Of a stretch of 42,188 nucleotides of DNA, positions 34,704 to 41,205 are shown one piece after another. Under the pieces are notes generated by a model. The model ran no database searches. It was given only the letters and a program-made list of their open reading frames with translations, and had not been told where the DNA came from. How positions within the stretch are numbered: position 1 is the stretch's first letter; each line of letters starts with the position of its first letter. This DNA comes from an uncultured Eubacteriales bacterium (GTDB lineage Bacteria; Bacillota; Clostridia; Oscillospirales; Oscillospiraceae), in contig ONSW01000031.1 in assembly GCA_900320595.1 (NCBI GenBank), positions 1 through 42,188 on the forward strand. The letters run 5' to 3'. The position numbers and the translations under genes are program-made.

Positions 34704-34870
34704 AGAGAGGCGCGTTGGGCGCGTTCACACAGGGATACGGCAGCCTCAAAAGGAGATCGCCGCGCCATGCGTCGTTGAAAATGCTCGGAATATATCTCCA
34801 TTATTCCTGCGCTGAAAAGCGCCGCTCAAAACCTGTCGTCTCCCTATGTGAGCGCGCCCTTTGCCTCTCT
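34704..34870. mobile_element. MITE-like element, copy B
   Basis: Tips AGAGAGGC (34704-34711) and GCCTCTCT (34863-34870), then inner GGGCGCG, TCACA, AGGGA, ACG blocks repeated in inverse on the right side: about 34 bp of imperfect terminal repeats. The body shares long blocks with copy A at 23521-23834 in the opposite orientation, for example AGGGATACGGCAGC and GAAAATGCTCGGAATATAT and CCATTATTCCTGCGCT. Copy B lacks the roughly 130-150 bp middle of copy A that holds the two extra hairpins. Seven T follow the right tip. Confidence 0.8.
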
Positions 34871-34874
34871 TTTT

Positions 34875-35942
34875 TTACGGCGTTTTCCACAGCCGGAGCA
34901 CGCCGCGTTCGCCGAGCTGCTGCAGCGTCGCGGCCAGCAGCGGAAAGACGATCATCCCGCCCACGCCCCAGAGGCGCCATCCAACGTACAGCGAAAGCAG
35001 CGACAGCAGCGGATGAATGCCGATTTGATCTCCGAGAAGCTTGGCCTGCAGGAGATTGCGTCCGAGCGCGCTGATCGCCCAGCCGAGCAGCAGCGCGAGC
35101 GCGCGGCCGAAACGGGAGAAGAGCAGCTCGCCCGCCGCCCAGGGGACCAGCACGGCGCCGGTTCCGAACACGGGCAGCGCGTCGATCAGCGCGGTCACGG
35201 CGGCCAGCGGGAGCGCGAGCCGCAGCCCGAGCAGCCAGAAGAGGACAAGCAGCTCAAAAAAGGTCACGGCGGCGAGGATCAGCTGGGCGCGCAGCCAGCC
35301 GCCGAAGCTGGAGCGGAGCTCGACCGCGAGCTCATCCGCCCTCCGGCGCAGCCGCTCGGGCAGCTGGGCGCGCAGGAAGGCGAGCACCTCCGGATACGAG
35401 GCGGAAAAGAAATAGGTGCCGAGAAAGAACGTCACGGCAAAAAGCAGGATGCCCGGCCCGTCCTGCGCGGTCTTTGCCGCAAAGGCAAGCAGGCGTGCCG
35501 ACAGCGTGCCCGGCAGGGCGCGCAGCGCGTCCCCGGCCGTGTGCAGCGTGGCGTGAAACATGCCGCCAAGCTCCTCCGGCAGCGTCTCGGCATAGCGCGA
35601 GAGAAAGCTCTCCAGCTCGCCGAGCCGCTCCGCCGCCGCGCCGGCGAGCCTCGGCGCCTCGCGCGCGAACAGGGACGAGAAGGAGGAAAGCTGCCCGATG
35701 AGCAGCACCGGCAGCGCGAGAAGCAGCGCAAGCGTCAGCAGCACCGGCCCGAGCGCGGCAAAGCGCCGGGGAAGCCCCCGCCGGACGAGCGCTCTGACCG
35801 CGCCCTCCGACGCCGCGGCAAGCGCAAAGGCCGCCAGAAACGGGGCGAGCAGCGGCAGCACGAAGCGGCCAAACAGCCACAGCGCGCCGCCCGCCGCAGC
35901 GGCGGCAAGCAGCGCGGGGGTCAGCTTTGCGATCCGGCCCAT
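34875..35942 (-). CDS. ytvI: AI-2E family transporter, YtvI-like sporulation membrane protein
   Basis: A 355-residue membrane protein with about seven to eight helices. The pattern follows the AI-2E/PerM superfamily: an N-terminal hairpin (LFGRFVLPLLAPFLAAFALA), a long amphipathic middle (about 100-160), FLGTYFFSASYPEVLAFL, the conserved GGWLRAQLILAAVTFFE and IDALPVFGTGAVLVPWA with its GTG turn, and a final GVGGMIVFPLL. In this size class it resembles YtvI of spore formers, though a general exporter role is possible. I chose ATG 35942 (GGAGG five bases away); a GTG 18 bases upstream is possible. Confidence 0.83.
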   Translation of the reverse strand: MGRIAKLTPALLAAAAAGGALWLFGRFVLPLLAPFLAAFALAAASEGAVRALVRRGLPRRFAALGPVLLTLALLLALPVLLIGQLSSFSSLFAREAPRLAGAAAERLGELESFLSRYAETLPEELGGMFHATLHTAGDALRALPGTLSARLLAFAAKTAQDGPGILLFAVTFFLGTYFFSASYPEVLAFLRAQLPERLRRRADELAVELRSSFGGWLRAQLILAAVTFFELLVLFWLLGLRLALPLAAVTALIDALPVFGTGAVLVPWAAGELLFSRFGRALALLLGWAISALGRNLLQAKLLGDQIGIHPLLSLLSLYVGWRLWGVGGMIVFPLLAATLQQLGERGVLRLWKTP

Positions 35943-36000
35943 ACGCCCCTCCGATCTCACAGGATTTCCTTCTATACCAGTTTTTCCCGATCTCCGGGCG

Positions 36001-36046
36001 TTTTATCCCCTCGCCGGGAACAAAAAGACGGCGGGCGGGATAAAAT
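36001..36046 (+). promoter_or_regulatory. inverted repeat in the aspartate kinase leader
   Basis: TTTTATCCC (36001-36009) and GGGATAAAA (36038-36046) pair perfectly, with inner GCCG / CGGC pairs. It stands 44 bases before the kinase ATG. The TAAAAT in its right arm looks like a -10, so this may be an operator over the promoter rather than an RNA hairpin. It is too short to be a lysine riboswitch. Confidence 0.45.
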
Positions 36047-36089
36047 GGAGTGCCGAGCTGTTTTTCGGCAGGTCATTGGAGGGAAAAAT

Positions 36090-37037
36090 ATGCTTACAAT
36101 CCAGAAATTCGGCGGCAGCTCGCTGGCCGATGTGGAAAAGCTGCACCGGGCGGCGCAGCTTTGCGTAAGAGAAAGAGAGCGGGGACGGGACGTGGTCATG
36201 GTCGTCTCGGCCATGGGCGGCGCGACGGACGAACTGCTCGCGCTGGCATACAGCGTCTCTGCCGCGCCGGGGGAGCGCGAGCTCGACGCGCTGATGAGCA
36301 CCGGCGAGTGCGCCAGCGCCGCGCTGTGCGCCATCGCGCTTGAGGGGCTTGGGCAGCGGGCGGTCTCGCTCTCCGGCTGGCAGAGCGGGGTCTTTACCGA
36401 CTCTGTGCACGGATCGGCGAGGATCCATACGCTGACGGCCGCGCGCGTCCGCGCCGCGCTTGCGCGCGGAATCGTGCCCGTCGTCAGCGGCTTTCAGGGC
36501 ATCGACAGCCGCGGCGACGTCACGACGCTCGGCCGCGGCGGCTCGGATACGACGGCCGTCGCGCTCGCCGCGGCGCTGCACGCCGACAGCTGCGACATCT
36601 ATACCGACGTCGCGGGCATCTATACGGCCGACCCGCGGCTCGTCCCGTCGGCAAAGCTGCTTTCAAAGGCGGACACACGCGACATGCTGCGCCTGAGCTA
36701 TGCCGGGGCGCAGGTGCTGTACGCGCCGTCGCTGGAAACGGCGCTGGAGCGAGGGGTCGAGCTGCGTCTTCGCGGCGCTGACGGCGCGGGCGAGGGGACG
36801 CTTGTCCGCCTCCTCGGCGAAAACGAGCGCCCCGCCCTTGCCGGCCTTGCGCGCACCGGCGGCCGGATCACGCTCATCGGGCGCGCGGCTCCGGAGAAGC
36901 GGGAGGAAATGCTGCGCTGCCTCGCTGCGCGGCAGATCGCCTGTCTCGGCAGCGCTTCCGGAACGGACAGCGCCTTTGTCGAGACCGATCCGGCCGCGCC
37001 CGCGCTCGAAGCGCTCCACGAGCATTTCTTTTCATAA
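36090..37037 (+). CDS. lysC: aspartate kinase with a single short regulatory (ACT-like) domain
   Basis: A 315-residue enzyme that phosphorylates aspartate, first step to lysine, threonine and methionine. Kinase domain: IQKFGGSSLADVEKL (4-18), VVMVVSAMGGATDEL, DALMSTGE, VVSGFQGIDSRGDVTTLGRGGSDTTA, IYTDVAGIYTADPR and SYAGAQVLYAPSLE, given in part. After about residue 250 only one ACT-like unit remains (GGRITLIGRA to ALHEHFF); usual family length is near 400 with two ACT domains, so feedback control may be altered. GGAGGG precedes the ATG. The stop codon overlaps a MITE-like element. Confidence 0.88.
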   Translation: MLTIQKFGGSSLADVEKLHRAAQLCVRERERGRDVVMVVSAMGGATDELLALAYSVSAAPGERELDALMSTGECASAALCAIALEGLGQRAVSLSGWQSGVFTDSVHGSARIHTLTAARVRAALARGIVPVVSGFQGIDSRGDVTTLGRGGSDTTAVALAAALHADSCDIYTDVAGIYTADPRLVPSAKLLSKADTRDMLRLSYAGAQVLYAPSLETALERGVELRLRGADGAGEGTLVRLLGENERPALAGLARTGGRITLIGRAAPEKREEMLRCLAARQIACLGSASGTDSAFVETDPAAPALEALHEHFFS

Positions 37038-37235
37038 TGATTATAGGATGGCGAAACGCAAAAAAGCTTTTCGCCGCGCCGCTTTACGGCGCAGCAAAAC
37101 AGCTTGGCTGTTTTGCCATATACTCATTGCAATGACCATCGGGAGAATGATTCATAGAATCATTCGCTGTCAAAACTGTCGTTAGGCAGCGAAATCAATC
37201 GACTCCTCGATTGATTTCGCCATCCGATGGTCATT
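37036..37235. mobile_element. 200-bp MITE-like element with 21-bp terminal inverted repeats
   Basis: Tips 37036-37056 and 37215-37235 are complementary at 18 of 21 positions (perfect over GGATGGCGAAA). Inside are hairpins CAAAACAGC-TTG-GCTGTTTTG, GAATGATT-CATAG-AATCATTC and GCGAAATCAATCGA-CTCC-TCGATTGATTTCGC, and an internal copy of AATGACCATCGG (37131-37142) that can pair with the right tip to close a branched structure. No coding sequence. The left tip overlaps the stop codon of the aspartate kinase. Confidence 0.7.
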
Positions 37236-37240
37236 CTAAG

Positions 37241-37276
37241 AAAAAAAGGGCTGTTCAAGCTGAACAGCCCTTTTTA
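37241..37276. terminator. bidirectional terminator between converging genes
   Basis: Perfect stem GGGCTGTTCA / TGAACAGCCC (37248-37257, 37261-37270), AGC loop, seven A before and five T after. Confidence 0.93.
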
Positions 37277-37289
37277 TGCTTTTTTTATT

Positions 37290-38249
37290 TTATGAACGGA
37301 AGGCACGCTCCCAGGCGGCGCGGTTCGCCGCGCTCTCGCCCATCAGGACAGAGCCGTTGTGCTCGCTGACGGCGGCGGTAAATTCCTTCAGCGCCTTTTC
37401 CTCCTTTTGCAAGAAGAAGATGGGATGGCGCTTTCCGTCGGCCGTGCAGATCATCAGCAGACTCAGGAAGGGAAGATGGCGGCCGTAGCACCACAGCACA
37501 TCCTTCCAGGCGGCGGCCAGTCCGGCGCGCCAGCCGAAGAGGAAGTTTTCGCCGAAGCGCAGCCGGTCCGCGTTCATCTGGCGGACGTCGTCGCCGAGAA
37601 GCTCCCGGGCGGCGCTCTTGAGCGCGTCCTGCTCCTCAAGACGCGTCAGCGCTGCCCACACCGCCGAGAGGTGCAGCACCAGACAGACAGCCGTCAGCAG
37701 CGCCAGCAGCAGGAACAGCGCGAAGCCGACCGGGTGGCCGATCGCTTTGCGTGCCGTGACGGCGGGCTGCGTGATCAGGCAGCGGTCACCGAAGAAGGCG
37801 TCAAAAGCGTCGGATTCCATCGCGAAAACAGACAGAAAGCTCTGCTTCACGTCATCGGGGATCGGATATTTTCGTCCGACGAGGCGACTGAAGGTCGCCT
37901 CGGTCTCGGCGTTGTTCCAATAGGCGCGCTGGTTGCCGAGCCCGGAGATCTCCTCCTCGCTCAGACAAACAACATGGAACTGGTGCCCGTCGTCCTCGGC
38001 CACATAATAAAAGCGGGTGTCGCTGAAGGGGCAGATCGCCTCGCTGATCGCGATCACGTCGAGAAAGACGTCCTGCTCCTCTCCGGTATCCTCAACAAGG
38101 TCATAGGCCACCGGCGCCGGGCGCGCGACCTCGCGCTCTCCCCGGCCTGTCAGCGCGCAAAGCAGCGCGCAAAGCAGGAAAAGACCCAATACGACCCAGC
38201 CGACAACGCCCGGGCCGATATAACTGCGGATCGTCCGTTTTGCTTCCAT
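37290..38249 (-). CDS. unknown membrane protein
   Basis: A 319-residue protein not assigned to a family. One N-terminal helix (about 14-34, GWVVLGLFLLCALLCAL), a polar domain of about 130 residues (contains YYVAEDDGHQFHVVCLSEEE), a second helix (about 172-200, GFALFLLLALLTAVCLVLHLS), then a C-terminal domain of about 115 residues (RFGENFLFG, IFFLQKEEKALKEF). The C-terminal part recalls the PH-like domains of DUF6709-type proteins, but this is a weak impression. GGAGG is eight bases before the ATG. Own promoter upstream, strong terminator downstream. Confidence 0.78.
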   Translation of the reverse strand: MEAKRTIRSYIGPGVVGWVVLGLFLLCALLCALTGRGEREVARPAPVAYDLVEDTGEEQDVFLDVIAISEAICPFSDTRFYYVAEDDGHQFHVVCLSEEEISGLGNQRAYWNNAETEATFSRLVGRKYPIPDDVKQSFLSVFAMESDAFDAFFGDRCLITQPAVTARKAIGHPVGFALFLLLALLTAVCLVLHLSAVWAALTRLEEQDALKSAARELLGDDVRQMNADRLRFGENFLFGWRAGLAAAWKDVLWCYGRHLPFLSLLMICTADGKRHPIFFLQKEEKALKEFTAAVSEHNGSVLMGESAANRAAWERAFRS

Positions 38250-38286
38250 TGTCCGCGTCCTCCCTTATGATGTTTCTTGTAAGCCA

Positions 38287-38315
38287 ACTATACCTTTTCC
38301 GCCCCGAAAAAGCAA
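38287..38315 (-). promoter_or_regulatory. promoter of the unknown membrane protein
   Basis: Minus-strand -35 TTGCTT (38315-38310), 17-base spacer, -10 TATAGT (38292-38287), one base past the radical-SAM stop codon. Confidence 0.65.
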
Positions 38316-38316
38316 G

Positions 38317-39195
38317 TTATACATCAAAGACGCTCATCTGCTCATAGCGGTCGGGGAACTCCGCAAGATAGCGGAAGCAGTCCTCCGGCGTGTGGAGAAT
38401 GCCGTGCGTCTCGCAGGTCTCGTGAAAAAGCGCGCCGAGACGCTCGCTCTGCGGGCTGGGCAGCTCATAGGCCTCGCCGTAGCGGCGGATATAGCGTTCC
38501 TTGAGCCCCGGGAAATGTCTGTCGAGCGCGGCGTAATAATATTCCCGGTCGCCCCGGCGCAGCGTCAGCCCCATGCCGAAGCAGACGACGCCGCGGACGC
38601 CGGTGCGCACGCACGCGTCCAGCAGCGCGGTGATATTTTCCTCCGTATCGTTGAGATACGGCAGGATCGGGCTGAGCCAGACGACGGTGGGGATGCCCCG
38701 CCGCTGCATTTCCGCGAGCACCTCGACGCGCCGCGCGGTGGTGCACACGCCGGGCTCCACGATGCGGCACAGCGCCTCGTCCGCCGTCGTCAGCGTCATC
38801 TGCACGACGCAGCGGCTCTCGCGTCCGATCGCCTCGAGCAGGTCGATATCCCGCAGGATGCGGTCGGACTTGGTCAGCACCGCCGCGCCGAAGCCGTATT
38901 TCCGGATGACCTCGAGACAGCGCCTTGTCAGCCCCAGCTGCTCCTCGCAGGGCAGATAGGGATCGGACATCGAGCCGGTGCCGATCATGCAGCGTTTGCG
39001 GCGTGAGCGGAGCGCGCGCTCCAGCAGTTCCGGCGCGTTGCGTTTGACCTCGATGTCCTCAAAGGGGTGGGTGAAGCCGTAGCACTCGCTGCGGCTGTCG
39101 CAGTAGATGCAGCCGTGGCTGCAGCCGCGGTAGACGTTGAAGCCCGGATAACCGCCGCTGCTTGTCAAAATGCCCTTTGCGTCCACAAAATGCAT
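38317..39195 (-). CDS. SPL-family radical SAM protein
   Basis: A 292-residue iron-sulphur enzyme. The cluster motif RGCSHGCIYC (C25, C29, C32; CxxxCxxC) sits after VYRGCSHG, and GTGSMSDPYLPCEEQ, VLTKSDRILRD and WLSPILPYLNDTEENI fit the SplB-like group whose best-known member repairs spore photoproduct in DNA. This subgroup (Rv2578c-like) is not characterised well, so the substrate is open. The ATG at 39195 follows GGAGGGG by six bases; longer reading is not conserved. It is the last gene of the nucleotidase-MGMT operon (gap 37 bases). Confidence 0.88.
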   Translation of the reverse strand: MHFVDAKGILTSSGGYPGFNVYRGCSHGCIYCDSRSECYGFTHPFEDIEVKRNAPELLERALRSRRKRCMIGTGSMSDPYLPCEEQLGLTRRCLEVIRKYGFGAAVLTKSDRILRDIDLLEAIGRESRCVVQMTLTTADEALCRIVEPGVCTTARRVEVLAEMQRRGIPTVVWLSPILPYLNDTEENITALLDACVRTGVRGVVCFGMGLTLRRGDREYYYAALDRHFPGLKERYIRRYGEAYELPSPQSERLGALFHETCETHGILHTPEDCFRYLAEFPDRYEQMSVFDV

Positions 39196-39232
39196 CTTTG
39201 CCCCTCCTCTGCCGTTTTCTTGTTTTCTTCTC

Positions 39233-39541
39233 TCAGCAGTCCCAGCGAAAGCGCGCCATGTCGACATGGCCGCTCGGCAGGAATGCCACACCCTCAGCCT
39301 CCAGCAGCGCCCGCTGCCCCGGAAAGTGCGGCGCAAGGCGCCCGGCGTGGTTGACGACGCGGTGGCAGGGATAATCGCCGTATTCGTCGGCGATGCGCAG
39401 CACCCTGCCGACAAGGCGGGCGTTGCGCTCGCGCCCTATGAGCCGCGCGAGCTGCCCATAGGAGGCCACGCGGCCGAACGGGATCTCTTCCACGACGGAG
39501 AGGATCTCGTAGATCAGCTCCTCGGTCAAAACCTTTTTCAT
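39233..39541 (-). CDS. MGMT-family DNA alkyl transfer protein (single-domain)
   Basis: A 102-residue protein that is only the DNA-binding methyltransferase domain. It has PFGRVASYGQLARLIG (21-36, helix-turn-helix entry), and PCHRVV (58-63) with the acceptor Cys59, so it is not one of the Cys-less alkyltransferase-like proteins by this motif. The usual N-terminal domain of Ogt/Ada is missing. It may remove O6-alkyl groups from guanine or flag them for other repair. Its ATG overlaps the stop of the nucleotidase gene (ATGA), so translation is coupled. Confidence 0.88.
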   Translation of the reverse strand: MKKVLTEELIYEILSVVEEIPFGRVASYGQLARLIGRERNARLVGRVLRIADEYGDYPCHRVVNHAGRLAPHFPGQRALLEAEGVAFLPSGHVDMARFRWDC

Positions 39542-41049
39542 TCCCGCTTCTCCGCGCCGGCCTCGGAGCGCATGCCGGGGAAGTTGTCAAGCTGGAAACG
39601 GCCGCGCTCCGGCGCCTGCACCTCTCCCTGATAGAGCAGGAAGTACGTTGCAAGATCGGCGCAGGTGGAGAGGGATACCACCCGCATCTGCTCCGGCAAG
39701 AGATAAAGACCGAAATAGCGGAAAAACTTTTCGGCGCAGTTGCGCGTTACGCCGACGCGATATACGCGGTCATCCTTCAGCGGCCTGCCGCCGATGCGCA
39801 GATCGACCACCTTCGCGCCCTTTTCCCAGCAGTCCGTCGCGTCGACGCGCAAGAAAAAGCCCCGGCTGAACTGAAACGTGCCGCCCATGATCGAGCCGTC
39901 CGGCTTGAGGGAGAAGAGATAGTCAAAGCCCTCCCGCAGCTCCCGCCCGGTCAGCGAGACGATCAGAAACTGGTTGTCAAAGGGATAGAATTTATTGAAG
40001 TCGCGCTCCGTCAAAACCGGCCCGCACTCCTTCACGCGCAGACTGCCGGACTGGATCATCACGACGTCCGGCTCGTAGATGTCGGCAAAGGCGTCGGCGA
40101 CGATGTTCCCCAGATCCGATTCGTAAAGGCGGCTTTCCTGGGTGTAGACCTTGTCAAAGCGGCAGATCACCAGATCGTCCTGGCCGCTTTTGCGCTCGAA
40201 GACGACCTTGTCGGCGATCTCGTCGAGCTTTTTGTCGGGGCGGCATATCTCCTCGGTCAGCGGGACGAGCTGCCAGCGCCAGTCGGCGATGCCGCCTCCG
40301 CGTGTGTCCACGGTCAGATCAAAGCGGCCGATGTGCGTCGTGCCGAAGGCGGACTGGGCGATGGGGATGCCGTTTACGACCTCGGCCGCGTCCATTTGAA
40401 TGTGGTCATGCCCGCCGAGAATGAGATCCACATGCAGATCCTCCGGCATGTTTTTGGCAAGCTCCCTGTCGCCGTCAAGACCGTAATGGGTCATCAGCAC
40501 GACAAGGTCGATATGCTCGCGCTCGTGTGCGCGGAGCTCGTCGCGGATCGCCTCATAGCTCTCCTGATAGTCCAGCATGTTGCGGCAGAAGACGTCCGTC
40601 ACGATCCCCTCGAAAAAGCTCCGCGGGATCAGCCCGATCAGCAGCATGCGGACGCCGCCGATCTCCTTTACGAGGCTGGGCGTGAAGAGCTTGTGGGTGA
40701 TGCCTTTCGTCTGCAGATTGGCGCAGATCACCGGCGAGGACAGACAGTCGCGGAAGATCATCAGATGCGCCAGACCGTAGTCCAGCTCGTGGTTGCCGAG
40801 CGAGATCGCGTCCGGGCTGATCTCGTTGATGAGCTTGACGGTGTTTTCTCCCTTGTAATCCGAACCCCAGACGTCTTCCTGCAGGATGTCGCCGCAGATG
40901 CCGAAGAACGTGGGACCGCTGCGGCGCACCTTTTTCACATAACCGGAGAGCAGCGAGATGCCGCCCTGCTGGACGAGGTCACTGCCCACGGTAAAGTTCA
41001 AACTGCCGTGCAGATCGTTGGCGTGAAGGATCGTGATTTCTTTTTTCAT
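39538..41049 (-). CDS. bifunctional metallophosphatase / 5'-nucleotidase family protein
   Basis: A 503-residue protein of the UshA-type family. N-terminal metallophosphoesterase domain: ILHANDLHGSL (8-18), GDILQED, SLGNHELDYG, MTHYGLDGD and GGHDH metal ligands. C-terminal 5'-nucleotidase domain (about 300-480) with ESDLGNIVADA and NKFYPFDNQ. Most relatives are exported; this one has no signal peptide, so a cytosolic role is likely. AAAAAAGAA is a weak ribosome site. It leads an operon with MGMT and a radical SAM enzyme. Confidence 0.9.
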   Translation of the reverse strand: MKKEITILHANDLHGSLNFTVGSDLVQQGGISLLSGYVKKVRRSGPTFFGICGDILQEDVWGSDYKGENTVKLINEISPDAISLGNHELDYGLAHLMIFRDCLSSPVICANLQTKGITHKLFTPSLVKEIGGVRMLLIGLIPRSFFEGIVTDVFCRNMLDYQESYEAIRDELRAHEREHIDLVVLMTHYGLDGDRELAKNMPEDLHVDLILGGHDHIQMDAAEVVNGIPIAQSAFGTTHIGRFDLTVDTRGGGIADWRWQLVPLTEEICRPDKKLDEIADKVVFERKSGQDDLVICRFDKVYTQESRLYESDLGNIVADAFADIYEPDVVMIQSGSLRVKECGPVLTERDFNKFYPFDNQFLIVSLTGRELREGFDYLFSLKPDGSIMGGTFQFSRGFFLRVDATDCWEKGAKVVDLRIGGRPLKDDRVYRVGVTRNCAEKFFRYFGLYLLPEQMRVVSLSTCADLATYFLLYQGEVQAPERGRFQLDNFPGMRSEAGAEKRE

Positions 41050-41089
41050 GGTCGATCAACCTGCCATCATGGTCATTGGATATGAATTT

Positions 41090-41118
41090 ATTGTAGTCTG
41101 CTTCGCCGGAAAAGTCTA
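41090..41118 (-). promoter_or_regulatory. promoter of the nucleotidase-MGMT-radical SAM operon
   Basis: Minus-strand -35 TAGACT (41118-41113), 17-base spacer, -10 TACAAT (41095-41090). Confidence 0.65.
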
Positions 41119-41132
41119 TTCTTTTTTGTCCC

Positions 41133-41184
41133 TCCCGCAACTGTGCGGGAATAGAAGATCCCGGGATCCCATGGGATCCCGGGA
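41133..41184 (-). terminator. palindrome and hairpin after the phosphatase gene
   Basis: 41159-41184 is a perfect 26-bp palindrome (TCCCGGGATCCC-AT-GGGATCCCGGGA) 22 bases past the phosphatase stop, followed by a second stem TCCCGCA / TGCGGGA (41133-41139, 41144-41150). Neither has a T tract on the minus strand, so termination is uncertain. Confidence 0.45.
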
Positions 41185-41205
41185 GGGGTTGTCATGAGCG
41201 GACCG

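Noticed and set aside
36001-36089. Lysine riboswitch before aspartate kinase
   Set aside because: Only a short inverted repeat is present; the leader lacks the length and the junction motifs.
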